Positions 36,598 to 45,068 of a stretch of 64,000 nt of DNA are shown one piece after another. The stretch covers positions 62,001 to 126,000 of the forward strand of contig CAIVGN010000197.1 in the NCBI GenBank assembly GCA_903905455.1, written 5' to 3'. Numbering within the stretch: the first letter of the stretch is position 1; every line of letters starts with the position of its first letter. This stretch comes from an uncultured Archangium sp. Lineage in GTDB: Bacteria; Myxococcota; Myxococcia; Myxococcales; Myxococcaceae. The position numbers and the translations under genes are program-made. The notes beneath the pieces are model-generated. The model worked only from the letters and a program-made list of their open reading frames with translations. It was not told the origin of the DNA and made no database searches.

Positions 36598-38463
36598 TCA
36601 GAAGCGGATGCCGACGACCGCGCGCAGCGCCTGGGCATTCTCGGAGGGGATGCGATTGCCGGCGATGGTGGTGCCCGGGCCCGAGTCGAGGCCATCGCGC
36701 TTCATGAAGCCCTCGAGCGGGAAGAGGATGCCGTACTGGAGCTGGCCGAAGAACCCGTCCTCGGTCTCGTAGCGGACGCCGCCGTTGATCTCGATGCCCA
36801 GCGAGTTGCCGGCCTCGGTGTAGCGGGCGCCGGGGGTCGACTCGACGAAGATGGCGCGCGAGTAGATGAGCGCGGCGTAGGCCTCGAAGCCCTGGGTGAT
36901 GCGGTACTTCGCGCGGGGCTTGAAATAGAGGCTGTCCGTCACGCCGCCGAGGATCTCCCGGTAGAGGATCATGTCGACCCGGTAGTCCTTGTTGAACCGG
37001 AAGTTGTTGATCTCGTTGTCGCTGCAGCCCGAGTCGCAGCGGTACTGCGGGCCGTCGGTGTCGCCCAGCTCCGTGGCGCCGTTCGCGCCTGAGCCCTTGC
37101 GGCGGGGCGCGTTGCCGAAGCCCGCGGCCTTGTCACCCGACGCGAAGCCGACCTCGCCACCGATCTCGAGGTCGCCGTTGAGCAGCTTGACCTCGCCCTG
37201 GATGACGCCGCCGAACTGGTACACGTAGAGCGCCTGGTTGGCGTCGGTGGCGGCCGCGGACAGCGCGCGGCTCTGCATGCCACCTAAGATCGCGGCGGCT
37301 TCCATCTCGATGCGGAACTCCTTGCGCTCGATCTTCGCCCACAGGTCGGGGATGAAGAGGTCGGCCTTGCGGAGCACCGCGGGCTGCGAGACGCCGCTCT
37401 GGGCGCTGCCTTCGGTGGTGGCCAGCGGGGCGGAGAGCGTGTCCACCGCGTCGTTGCGCTGCGTGCGGTAGGTGAAGTGCAGGCCGTAGTTGAAGACGAA
37501 GCTGCCGGAGTTGAGGCGCGCGGTGCGCTCCTGCTCGGTGTCGCGGCGCTGCACCGCGAGGATGTAGCTGTGCGCGTCGTCTGAGTTCGAGAGGTCGAAG
37601 GGCTGGCCACCTTCGAGCGTGCGCGGGGACGACGGGCCTTCGACGTTAAAGTCGAGCATCGGGGTGATGTAGAAGCCGGGCAGCGGTTCGGCGGTGAAGC
37701 TCACGCGATCGACCGTGTCGCCGTAGTCGTTATCGATGCCGCTGCCGTCGTTGTAGAGCATGCCGAGGCCCCAGTGGCTGGGCATGCGGCCGAAGCGCAG
37801 GATGCCGACGGGCGTCGAGACCTCGCCCCACACGCGCTTGACGGCGATGGAGTCCTGGAGGCTGTTGATGCCGCTGCGCTGCGTGGTCTGGCTGGCCGAG
37901 AAGATCGAGAACTCGTTGCGGTCCGACCAGTAGCCGTTGCCGGCGTTGCGCGAGTACGCGTAGTCGGGGGTGCTGCCCCAGATGAGGTTGTCGAGCGCGT
38001 CGACCTGGGCGCGGATGCGCACCTCTTCGGAGACGTTGATGGTCGGCTCGAAGCGGAAGCGCATGTTCACGCCGGCCTGGGTGCGCTCGTTGAGGCTCGA
38101 GGGCGACCGGGGGAACAGCGCGTAGCCGGCCGAGTCCGTGCCGCGGCCGAGATCGAACTTGTAGAAGAGCTCGGGGCGGGCGCGCAGGTAGCCGTCGAAG
38201 GTGACCAGCTCGAGCTTGCGCTTCTCGTCGACCCAGTCCTCCTGCCAGCCCTGGGCGACGGACTGGGTCGCCAGCTGGGCACGCATCTCCTCGCGGAGCT
38301 CCTTCACTTCGCGGCGGGCGGCCTCGAGGCGGGCGTCGAACTCCTTGCGGAGGTCCTCGCTGGAAGCGGCGGGCGCAGCCGTCGGAGCCGTGGTGCCGGC
38401 ATCAGCCTGAGCAAAGACGAAGGTAGACGACAGCGCGATGGCCGCCAGCAGGACGCGATGCAT
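36598..38463 (-). CDS. Outer-membrane beta-barrel protein (TIGR04551-like)
   Basis: Protein of 621 residues with signal peptide 1-18. A coiled-coil segment follows (about 38-70, EDLRKEFDARLEAARREVKE), recalling the periplasmic stalk of some porins. The rest is a long series of amphipathic strands rich in Tyr, Phe and Gly. It ends AVVGIRF, with the terminal Phe of BAM-inserted barrels. The sequence resembles the TIGR04551 family, which I associate with myxobacteria. Transport substrate is unknown. A terminator-like hairpin lies 22 nt before its ATG. Confidence 0.8.
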   Translation of the reverse strand: MHRVLLAAIALSSTFVFAQADAGTTAPTAAPAASSEDLRKEFDARLEAARREVKELREEMRAQLATQSVAQGWQEDWVDEKRKLELVTFDGYLRARPELFYKFDLGRGTDSAGYALFPRSPSSLNERTQAGVNMRFRFEPTINVSEEVRIRAQVDALDNLIWGSTPDYAYSRNAGNGYWSDRNEFSIFSASQTTQRSGINSLQDSIAVKRVWGEVSTPVGILRFGRMPSHWGLGMLYNDGSGIDNDYGDTVDRVSFTAEPLPGFYITPMLDFNVEGPSSPRTLEGGQPFDLSNSDDAHSYILAVQRRDTEQERTARLNSGSFVFNYGLHFTYRTQRNDAVDTLSAPLATTEGSAQSGVSQPAVLRKADLFIPDLWAKIERKEFRIEMEAAAILGGMQSRALSAAATDANQALYVYQFGGVIQGEVKLLNGDLEIGGEVGFASGDKAAGFGNAPRRKGSGANGATELGDTDGPQYRCDSGCSDNEINNFRFNKDYRVDMILYREILGGVTDSLYFKPRAKYRITQGFEAYAALIYSRAIFVESTPGARYTEAGNSLGIEINGGVRYETEDGFFGQLQYGILFPLEGFMKRDGLDSGPGTTIAGNRIPSENAQALRAVVGIRF

Positions 38464-38483
38464 GAGCAGCGTTCTCCGAAGGG

Positions 38484-38518
38484 TAAGAAACGCGCGGGGT
38501 GTAGCCCACCCCCGCGCC
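38484..38518 (-). terminator. Rho-independent terminator after mce, in the leader of the barrel gene
   Basis: On the minus strand GCGCGGGG (38517-38510) pairs with CCCCGCGC (38499-38492) around a 10-nt loop, followed by TTTCTT (38490-38485). It should end the mutM-mce transcript 60-100 bp after the mce stop. Because it ends only 22 nt before the next ATG, it could also act as an attenuator. Confidence 0.65.
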
Positions 38519-38580
38519 AGAAGGGCACTCTTTTTCCAGAGTTGCGCGTACGGCTGGCCGCTCGACCGATTTCGAGAAGC

Positions 38581-39006
38581 TCAGTGCGCCCGGGGGCCCT
38601 GGCGCAGCTCGGTGAGCACGCCGTGTGCCCCCTTGGGGTGAATGAAGGCCACCTGGGCCCCGCCGGCGCCGATCTTGGGCGTCTCGTCGAGCAACTGGGC
38701 GCCCTTGGCCTTGAGCTCGGCGAGCGTGGCCACGATGTCGTCGACCTCGATGCAGACGTGGTGGAGCCCCTCGCCGCGCTTCTCGAGGAACTTCGCGACG
38801 CTGGAGCTGGGATCCGTGGGGCACAGCAGTTCGATGCGGCCCATGCCGTGACCGAAGATGGCGGTGCGCACCTTCTGCTCGGCGACCACCTCGAGCTCCG
38901 GCGGCGCGAAGCCCAGCACGTCGACGTAGTACTGCACGGCGACCTCGAGATCCTTCACGGCGATGGCGACGTGCTCGAGGCCCTTGGCTTTTCCGGTGGG
39001 GTGCAT
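38581..39006 (-). CDS. mce: Methylmalonyl-CoA epimerase (glyoxalase/VOC fold)
   Basis: Interconverts (R)- and (S)-methylmalonyl-CoA in propionyl-CoA metabolism. It has 141 residues with two VOC modules: LEHVAIAVKDLEVAVQYYVD at the N-terminus with the metal His, and GLHHVCIEVDDIVATLAELK in the middle. GAQVAFIHPKGAHGVLTEL carries the C-terminal Glu ligand. The length is typical. Its ATG shares one base with the mutM stop. The cobalamin adenosyltransferase gene at 58.98-59.53 kb would supply the cofactor for the mutase, which is not in the window. Confidence 0.9.
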   Translation of the reverse strand: MHPTGKAKGLEHVAIAVKDLEVAVQYYVDVLGFAPPELEVVAEQKVRTAIFGHGMGRIELLCPTDPSSSVAKFLEKRGEGLHHVCIEVDDIVATLAELKAKGAQLLDETPKIGAGGAQVAFIHPKGAHGVLTELRQGPRAH

Positions 39007-39830
39007 CAGGTGCTCCGCGGGTGGAGAGGCTGGCAGGTGGGACAGAAGTGCGTGGTGCGGCCAGCCTGGGTGAACGACTTCACGAGGGTCTTGCACTTGC
39101 GGCACGGCGTGCCATCGCGCCCGTAGATCAGGAACGGGTTCTTCGCGCCGGGTTCCTCGACGTACTCGATGTCGTCGGAGCCGCCTTCCTGGTCGAGGGC
39201 GAACTGGATGGTGGCGACGATGGCCTTGTGCAGCGCCTTCCACTCCGCGGGGCTCAACGAGGCCGGGGTGCGCGAGGGGTGCAGGTGGGAGCGGAACAGC
39301 GCCTCGGCCGCGTGGATGTTGCCCAGGCCCGCGAGGCGCTCCTGGTCCATCAGCGCGACCTTCAGGGGCCGCTTCGACTTGCCCAGCGCGGTCTGCAGGG
39401 CGGCGACGTCGAAGGTGTCCACCAGCGGGTCGAGGCCCAGCTTGGCGACGGCCGGACGGTTGGCGAGCTCCGAGGCCGGCACCGCGTCGATGAAGCCGAA
39501 CATGCGCGGGTCTTGAAAGTGGATGACGTCGCCCGAGTCGAGGAAGAAGCGCGCGCGGCTCCAGCGCACCTCTTCGCCCTTCGGCCGCTTGAGGAACTTG
39601 CCGGTCATGCCCAGGTGGGCGACGAAGCCCAGCTTGTCGGAGAAGGCGAGCGAGAGGTACTTGCCGCGGCGATCGAGGTGCGTCAGCGAGCCCTTGAGCG
39701 CGGCGAAGATGCCTACGTCCGAGTCGCGAAAGGTCCGCACCTTCTCGGCCTCGGTGCGCACGAGCTTGTGCCCCTTGAACCAGCGGGACAGCGCGCGCTT
39801 CGCGAACTCGACTTCTGGCAACTCCGGCAT
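39006..39830 (-). CDS. mutM: Formamidopyrimidine-DNA glycosylase
   Basis: Base-excision repair glycosylase/AP lyase for 8-oxoguanine and ring-opened purines. It has 274 residues. MPELPEVE supplies the catalytic Pro and Glu; the Lys in LDRRGKYLSL is the beta-turn Lys. The H2TH region reads LAGLGNIHAAEALFRSHLHP, with His and Ala where Tyr and Asp are commoner. The C-terminal zinc finger is intact (CRKCKTLVKS, FCPTCQ). Divergent from the CocE-type gene. Confidence 0.95.
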   Translation of the reverse strand: MPELPEVEFAKRALSRWFKGHKLVRTEAEKVRTFRDSDVGIFAALKGSLTHLDRRGKYLSLAFSDKLGFVAHLGMTGKFLKRPKGEEVRWSRARFFLDSGDVIHFQDPRMFGFIDAVPASELANRPAVAKLGLDPLVDTFDVAALQTALGKSKRPLKVALMDQERLAGLGNIHAAEALFRSHLHPSRTPASLSPAEWKALHKAIVATIQFALDQEGGSDDIEYVEEPGAKNPFLIYGRDGTPCRKCKTLVKSFTQAGRTTHFCPTCQPLHPRST

Positions 39831-39883
39831 GCGGCGCGTGTAACCGACTTGCGGTGGGCACGCGAGGCTGACAGGTACGTCGC

Positions 39884-41650
39884 GTGAAGCGCACTCTGGC
39901 GATCGTCTTCGTGGTGCTGGTGGTGGTCCTCGGCAGCGCGTTGTGGAAGCGCCACGAGCTGTTCCGCCGCGCCGCGCGCATGCCCGAGTTCACCGCCCCC
40001 GGCAGCGTGGACTCGGTGGTCGAAGTGCCCATGCGCGACGGGGTGACGCTGCACACCGAGATCTTCCTGCCCGAGGGCGTGACGAAGGCGCCGACCATCC
40101 TCGTGCGCAGCCCCTACGAGTACCTCAAGCCCGTCGAGAAGCTGCAGTGCCAGACCATGACCCGCTACGGCTACGCGTGCGTGCTCCAGGACGTGCGCGG
40201 CCAGATGGACAGCGGCGGCGAATGGGAGCCCATCGTGCACGAGCACGACGACGGCCTCGACACCCTCGCGTGGCTGGTGAAGCAGCCCTTCGTCGACGGG
40301 AACATCGCCATGCGCGGCCCCAGCTACCTGACCTGCACCCAGTGGGCGATGGCCGACGCGCTGCCGCCCGAGGTCAAGACCCTGGTGCCCTCGGTCTTCG
40401 GCACCGACCTGCGCAAGGTGTTCTACGAGCGCGGGCTGTTCCGCCACGACATCCTCACGGCGTGGGCGACGCTGATGCCCGGGCGCGGCATGCGGCAGCT
40501 GGCCGGCAACGACTACCTCGCGGCCTCGAAGTACCTGCCGCCCATCGACGCCGACGAGAAGTTCATGACCAAGAAGGTCAGCTGGTACCGCGAGGCGCTC
40601 AAGGCCTCGTCCCCTTCCGATCCGTACTGGGACTCCGAGCAGATGCGCGCCTTCCGCGCGATGCCCGAGAAGGCCACGGTGCCCATGCTCTTCGTGGGCG
40701 CGTTCTTCGACCCGTTCTTCATGGCCCACCGCGACACGTGGGACCGGCTCGCCACGAAGGACCAGAGCGTGTTCGCCATCGGGCCGTGGAACCACCTGGG
40801 CATCACCTCGGGTGACTTCGACTTCTCCGGGGCGCCGGGCCGGCTCGATCAATGGCCGCTGATGCTCGAGTGGTTCGATCACACCCTCAAGGGACAGCCG
40901 CTCAAGACGCTCAAGCCGGGCACGGTGCGTACCTTCGGCGTCGGTGACACGGCCTGGGTCGAGCATGCGAAGTGGCCGGAGGAGATCCCGCTCACCACCC
41001 TGCACCTCGGTGGCGCGGCGCAGTCGAACACCTGCGCGGGCGGCACGCTGACGGCGACGACCTCGGCGAGCGAGAAGACCGGCTTCACCTTCGACCCCGG
41101 AAACCCGGTGCCCACGCAGGGTGGCGCGGCGCTGCTCTCGTTCGCCTTCTTCCGCACCCTGGGCATCACGCCGGGGCCGGTGGAGCAGGGGCAGACCTGC
41201 GCGCGCGACGACGTGCTCACCTTCCGGTCCGAGCCGGTGACGACGGCGCAGCGGCTCTCGGGCTCAGGTCACCTCGTGCTGCGCGTGAGGTCTTCGGCGC
41301 CCGACACGGCCTTCGTGGCGCGGTTGATCGCCGAACAGAACGGCCAGGCGCTGCTGGTGCGCGAAGACGCCGCGACGCTGGCGTGGCCGCGCGGGGACGT
41401 GACCGAGGTGCAGTACACGGTGCCCGGGACGCCGGCCGAGGTGATCATCGACTTCTGGCCCATCGAGTGGGTGTTGCCCGCGGGTGGCCGCTGGCGCGTG
41501 GACGTGACGTCGTCGAGCTTCCCTGCCCTCCACGTGCACTCCAACCGCGCGGGCCCGTGGGAAGAACAGACCGGCTTCGACGTGGCGAAGCAGACAGTAG
41601 AGCTGGGTGACGGCCTGACCCGACTCGAGTTGCCGCTCACGGCGCCATGA
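39884..41650 (+). CDS. CocE/NonD-family hydrolase with N-terminal membrane anchor
   Basis: Hydrolase of 588 residues related to cocaine esterase, glutaryl-7-ACA acylase and X-Pro dipeptidyl peptidase. A membrane anchor or signal (5-22) is followed by the catalytic domain with VPMRDGVTLHTEIF, GYACVLQDVRGQMDSGGEW and the nucleophile Ser in RGPSYLTCTQW. The normal GxSYxG ends here in Thr, an oddity. The Asp in VGAFFDPFFMAH and His in IGPWNHLG complete the triad. The C-terminal third is the jelly-roll domain (FRSEPVTTAQRLSGSGHL). The start is a GTG at 39884. Substrate unknown. Confidence 0.88.
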   Translation: MKRTLAIVFVVLVVVLGSALWKRHELFRRAARMPEFTAPGSVDSVVEVPMRDGVTLHTEIFLPEGVTKAPTILVRSPYEYLKPVEKLQCQTMTRYGYACVLQDVRGQMDSGGEWEPIVHEHDDGLDTLAWLVKQPFVDGNIAMRGPSYLTCTQWAMADALPPEVKTLVPSVFGTDLRKVFYERGLFRHDILTAWATLMPGRGMRQLAGNDYLAASKYLPPIDADEKFMTKKVSWYREALKASSPSDPYWDSEQMRAFRAMPEKATVPMLFVGAFFDPFFMAHRDTWDRLATKDQSVFAIGPWNHLGITSGDFDFSGAPGRLDQWPLMLEWFDHTLKGQPLKTLKPGTVRTFGVGDTAWVEHAKWPEEIPLTTLHLGGAAQSNTCAGGTLTATTSASEKTGFTFDPGNPVPTQGGAALLSFAFFRTLGITPGPVEQGQTCARDDVLTFRSEPVTTAQRLSGSGHLVLRVRSSAPDTAFVARLIAEQNGQALLVREDAATLAWPRGDVTEVQYTVPGTPAEVIIDFWPIEWVLPAGGRWRVDVTSSSFPALHVHSNRAGPWEEQTGFDVAKQTVELGDGLTRLELPLTAP

Positions 41651-41726
41651 GCACTCGCGTCGCCCTCACCAGCGGCCCGCTCCGTGGTGGATGGACGCAC
41701 CAGCCCAGCGCATGTGAGGATTGAGG

Positions 41727-42170
41727 ATGCGGTCGATCCTTCTCATTTCCGTCCTGGTGATGCTGTCGTGCTCAAGCTCGTCACCTGTGACCTGCGACGG
41801 AGGTGACTGCAATCAACGTCTGGAAGATGGTGGCTTCACGCCACACACCTTCGACGGGGGCGACTGCCATCAACCGCTGGAAGATGGTGGCTTCACGCCT
41901 CACGACCCGCACGAACTTCCGTGTGGAGCGCCCGGAGATACCTGCGCGCAGTTCATCTGGGACGACCCGTGTCCGACGACGTGTGCGTGCGGCGCCGACG
42001 GCGGGTGGAGCTGTGCGCGCGTTTGCCCGCCTGCGGAGCCCTGCCGCGTGAGCGGGTACTGTCCGCTCTACTCCCAGCCCACGACGTGCGAGACGTACGA
42101 CGCCGGCTGCGGCCTGGTCTGCCATTGCCTGTATGGCCACGTGTCCCAGTGCGCCGTGCGTTGTGAGTGA
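41727..42170 (+). CDS. Cysteine-rich lipoprotein with an internal tandem duplication
   Basis: Lipoprotein of 147 residues from the ATG at 41727, with GAGGA seven bases upstream. The leader MRSILLISVLVMLSC is a clear lipobox. A 19-residue unit (DGGDCNQRLEDGGFTPHTF) is repeated in tandem with few changes. About 15 further Cys follow in patterns such as CPTTCACGADGGWSCARVC and CGLVCHCLYGHVSQC, suggesting a disulfide-rich secreted domain. No homologue is recognised. Confidence 0.65.
   Translation: MRSILLISVLVMLSCSSSSPVTCDGGDCNQRLEDGGFTPHTFDGGDCHQPLEDGGFTPHDPHELPCGAPGDTCAQFIWDDPCPTTCACGADGGWSCARVCPPAEPCRVSGYCPLYSQPTTCETYDAGCGLVCHCLYGHVSQCAVRCE
41796..41909 (+). repeat. 57-bp tandem duplication inside the Cys-rich lipoprotein gene
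   Basis: Two adjacent in-frame units, 41796-41852 and 41853-41909. They share blocks such as CTGGAAGATGGTGGCTTCAC exactly. The high identity, including silent sites, suggests a recent event. Confidence 0.85.
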
Positions 42171-42178
42171 GGCGCGGC

Positions 42179-42772
42179 TCACGGCGCCGCCATCACCTCG
42201 AAGGCCTCGTCGGTCGCCAGGCTGCCCGGGGTGACGAGGTATTGATCAGCCAGGACCCCCTGCTGCGCAGCCCACGCGAGCTCAGGCGGCGTCAGCGCGA
42301 GTGACTTCACCTGCTCCTGCGTACCCACCGAGAGGTCCGCGCCCCGGGCGAAGGCCTTCACCACCAGCTCGCTGCAATAGAGCGAGGCGTCGTCCCAGCG
42401 GTACTTCGCGTCGTAGGGCTTGCCGAGCTCCTTCTTCGCGGCGGTCACCACGCGACGCCTGGCCGCCTCGTCGAGGCCCCTGGGGCGGAGCACCAGCATC
42501 TTCCCGCCCTCCCCTCGCTTGATCCACGCGTCGATCGGCGTCCGCGACACCGGCTGCACTGCCTCGATGACGAACACCCCGTCCTTCGCCACCTCGACCA
42601 CACCCACATGGGAATACGGGGATCGGCTCGCCTTGCGGATCAGCGCCGCCCGCTCGGACCTCGAGGCCTGCAGCACCACGTCGGCGTCCTGGAACGAAAC
42701 TCCGGGGGGTTGCGTCCCCGCGGACACGGCCATGAGGACGCCCAGACACATCACACGGAACAAAAGGCCCAT
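42179..42772 (-). CDS. YiiX/permuted NlpC-P60-like cysteine hydrolase
   Basis: Exported enzyme of 197 residues from the ATG at 42772; the leader is hydrophobic. It matches the YiiX/YebB-type permuted papain fold: SFQDADVVLQ, the His in SRSPYSHVGVVEV, and the Cys in KYRWDDASLYCSELVVKAF. The order His-then-Cys is the permuted arrangement. E. coli YiiX-type enzymes act on peptidoglycan or lipid-linked substrates; the target here is unknown. It converges with the lipoprotein gene and diverges from the charged protein gene. Confidence 0.82.
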   Translation of the reverse strand: MGLLFRVMCLGVLMAVSAGTQPPGVSFQDADVVLQASRSERAALIRKASRSPYSHVGVVEVAKDGVFVIEAVQPVSRTPIDAWIKRGEGGKMLVLRPRGLDEAARRRVVTAAKKELGKPYDAKYRWDDASLYCSELVVKAFARGADLSVGTQEQVKSLALTPPELAWAAQQGVLADQYLVTPGSLATDEAFEVMAAP

Positions 42773-42819
42773 GGCCTTCGTCGTGAGCAACGTTCGTGCC
42801 CCCGGTGAGGTGTAGGCTC

Positions 42820-43491
42820 ATGTTCGTGTCCCGCGTTCTCTTCGCGCTGCTCCTGTCGCTCCCGTTCGCCGCCTTCGCGCAGAGTGAGTGCGAGGACCCC
42901 TACCTCGAGTGCAAGGACGACTGCCTCATCGAGTTCGGTGGCTCGGTGCGCGTCGAGGTGAAGAAGAAGTACGACAAGTGCCTGAAGAAGTGCACCAAGG
43001 TCGCCAACCGTTGCACCGAGGCGGCCATGGAGACCAAGGCCAGCAACCTCGACGAAGGCGCGCTCGAGGGGAACCCTACCAGCGACGAGGTGGACTCGCA
43101 CGGGCTCCCGACCCGCACGGCCAGCAAGAAGAAGAAGAAGGTCGTCGCCGCCGAAGAGTCCTCGAGCAGCACCGGTGACGACGAGCCCGCGAAGCCGAAG
43201 GAGGCGCTCACCGAGGGTGACGTCCCGCGGTCGAACCGCACCACGCTCAAGACCGACGAAGCCCCGCCGCCTCCGAAGAAGCACGAAGAGTCCCGCGACG
43301 AGCCCGCGAAGAAGGAGGTCATCGAGATGCGGATGACCCCCAAGAAGGACGACGAGGACCTGCGCGACGACAAGGCGCGCGCCTCACGGGAAGAGGAGCC
43401 GGCGCCTCCTCCGAAGAAGAAAGAGAAGAAGCGCGACGAGCCGCCCCCGAAGAAGCAGGAAGAAGATCACGACGACCTGCGCAACTTCTGA
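42820..43491 (+). CDS. Secreted highly charged protein with C-terminal DHDDLRNF
   Basis: Protein of 223 residues from the ATG at 42820 with a standard signal peptide (about 1-20). Residues 21-75 contain six Cys (CEDPYLECKDDCLIEF, KYDKCLKKCTKVANRCTEA), apparently a small helical disulfide domain. The rest is disordered and rich in K, E, D and P. It ends EEDHDDLRNF, and an internal KKDDEDLRDDKA is a partial copy. The ending is shared with the PEGA protein encoded at 5919-7952, although the two are otherwise unrelated. No function is recognised. Confidence 0.72.
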   Translation: MFVSRVLFALLLSLPFAAFAQSECEDPYLECKDDCLIEFGGSVRVEVKKKYDKCLKKCTKVANRCTEAAMETKASNLDEGALEGNPTSDEVDSHGLPTRTASKKKKKVVAAEESSSSTGDDEPAKPKEALTEGDVPRSNRTTLKTDEAPPPPKKHEESRDEPAKKEVIEMRMTPKKDDEDLRDDKARASREEEPAPPPKKKEKKRDEPPPKKQEEDHDDLRNF

Positions 43492-44124
43492 TCAGAGGTT
43501 GTCGTAGCGGTACACCTTGTCGATGGCGCTCGCGTCTTCCACGCGCATCAGCGGCTTCAAGATGCCCGTCTCGAGGCCGTACACCCAGCCGTGAATCGTC
43601 GGCCGCTGGTGGTACTGCCACGACTTCTGGATGATCGAGGTCTTCGCCAGGTTGAGGACCTGCTCCTGCACGTTGAGCTCGACGAGGCGATCGACGCGCG
43701 TGTCCTCGTCGGTGATGGCCATCAGCTCGTGCTCATGGAAACGGAAGACGTCTTCGATGTTGCGCAGCCAGTTGTTGATGATGCCCAGGTTCTGGTGCCC
43801 CGCTGCCGCGCGCACGCCGCCGCAGCCGTAGTGGCCGCAGACGATGATGTGCTTCACGTGCAGCACGTTGACCGCGTACTCCAGCACCGAGAGCAGGTTG
43901 AGATCGGTGTGCACCACCATGTTGGCGATGTTGCGGTGCACGAAGACCTCGCCGGGCTGCGTGCCGGTGATCACGTTGGCCGCGACGCGCGAGTCGCTGC
44001 ACCCCACCCAGAGGATCTCCGGCTGCTGGAGGTTCGCGAGGCGCTTGAAGTATTCGGGGTCTTCGCGCACACGTTCCGCGGCCCACGCCTTATTGCTGTC
44101 GAGGATTCGGTTCAGGTCGCCCAT
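43492..44124 (-). CDS. can: Beta-class carbonic anhydrase
   Basis: Zinc enzyme interconverting CO2 and bicarbonate. It has 210 residues from the ATG at 44124; an in-frame start at 44145 would add seven. Zinc ligands: Cys in WVGCSDSR (with the Asp-Arg dyad), and His and Cys in VCGHYGCGGVRAA. VHRNIANMV and ILKPLMRVEDA are also typical of Can-type enzymes. Its stop abuts the stop of the charged-protein gene with no spacing. Confidence 0.95.
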   Translation of the reverse strand: MGDLNRILDSNKAWAAERVREDPEYFKRLANLQQPEILWVGCSDSRVAANVITGTQPGEVFVHRNIANMVVHTDLNLLSVLEYAVNVLHVKHIIVCGHYGCGGVRAAAGHQNLGIINNWLRNIEDVFRFHEHELMAITDEDTRVDRLVELNVQEQVLNLAKTSIIQKSWQYHQRPTIHGWVYGLETGILKPLMRVEDASAIDKVYRYDNL

Positions 44125-44141
44125 GGGGATATTTGCCCCAT
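44123..44141. promoter_or_regulatory. Palindrome between the carbonic anhydrase and ttcA genes
   Basis: ATGGGG-N7-CCCCAT is a perfect 6-bp inverted repeat with an A/T-rich centre. It covers the likely carbonic anhydrase start codon and lies 37 bp before the ttcA start. It may be an operator or a leader hairpin masking the start site. Confidence 0.35.
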
Positions 44142-44177
44142 ACACCAGCAGCGCCCAGATGCCCCGAGGTGATCGTC

Positions 44178-45038
44178 ATGTCTGAAGCGCTCGAGCTGAA
44201 GCTGCTGTCGCGCGTCATCCGCACCATCCACACCCACGGGCTGCTGCGCGAGGGGGACAAGGTGATGGTGTGCCTCTCGGGCGGCAAGGACAGCTACACG
44301 CTGCTGCACCTGCTGGAGCGCGCGCGCCGGAAGTTGCCGATGAAGTTCGAGCTGGTCGCGGTGCACCTCGACCAACAGCAGCCGGGGTACGACGGCGCGC
44401 CGTTGCGCCACTGGCTCGAGGGCTGCGGGGTGCCCTTCGAGATCCTCTCGGAGAACACCTACGCGGAGGTCGTCGCGCGCACGAAGGAAGGGGGCACCTT
44501 CTGCGCGGCCTGCAGCCGGTTGCGGCGCGGCATCCTCTACACCGCGGCGCAGCGCCTGGGCGCGACGCGCATCGCGCTGGGGCACCACCGGGAAGACACC
44601 CTCGAGACCTTCCTGCTCAACCTCGTCTACTCGGGGCGCATGCAGGCCATGCCCGCGGGCTACCGCACCGACGACGGGAGGTTCGAGGTCATCCGCCCGA
44701 TGATCGAGTGCGCCGAGTCGGACATCGCCACGTTCGCCGCGGCCCAGCGCTTCCCGATTCTCCCGTGCAACCTGTGTGGCTCGCAGAAGGACCTCAAGCG
44801 CGAGTCGATGAACGCGTTGCTCACGCAGCTCGAGGCGATGAACCCCCACGTGCGGCAGTCGATGCTCGGGGCGCTGTCGAACGTGCGCGCCACGCACCTG
44901 CTGGACACCGACGTCGCCGAGGCCTGGGCGGTGCGCCCGGCACACCTCGCGGCGCGCAGTGAAGCGAAGGACACGAAGGCCCGCTTCGCCGCCCTGCCCG
45001 TGCACTCCAGCGTCGACCGGCTGCTCGCCCCGCCCTGA
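44178..45038 (+). CDS. ttcA: tRNA 2-thiocytidine(32) synthetase TtcA
   Basis: Cytosolic Fe-S enzyme that thiolates C32 of certain tRNAs using ATP. It has 286 residues. PP-loop SGGKDSYTLLHLL (about 36-48), the first Cys pair in FCAACSRLRRG and the second in LPCNLCGSQKDLKR are intact, as is GHHREDTLETFLLN. The start ATG follows GAGGTGA at six bases. The last 15 codons (HSSVDRLLAPP) lie inside a repeat whose other copies are at 46.04 and 57.03 kb. Confidence 0.95.
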   Translation: MSEALELKLLSRVIRTIHTHGLLREGDKVMVCLSGGKDSYTLLHLLERARRKLPMKFELVAVHLDQQQPGYDGAPLRHWLEGCGVPFEILSENTYAEVVARTKEGGTFCAACSRLRRGILYTAAQRLGATRIALGHHREDTLETFLLNLVYSGRMQAMPAGYRTDDGRFEVIRPMIECAESDIATFAAAQRFPILPCNLCGSQKDLKRESMNALLTQLEAMNPHVRQSMLGALSNVRATHLLDTDVAEAWAVRPAHLAARSEAKDTKARFAALPVHSSVDRLLAPP

Positions 45039-45068
45039 TCAACGCGGCGCGAGGCCCACGCCGGCGAG
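44994..45068 (+). repeat. Island-border repeat, copy A (ttcA 3' end / EamA 3' remnant)
   Basis: Holds the last 15 codons of ttcA plus 30 bp that on the minus strand read L-A-G-V-G-L-A-P-R-stop, almost identical to the end of the EamA protein encoded at 57.05 kb (LAGVRLAQR). It matches copy B (46042-46116) at about 65 of the first 73 positions and copy C (57031-57078) at 44 of 48, counted by eye. Confidence 0.8.
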
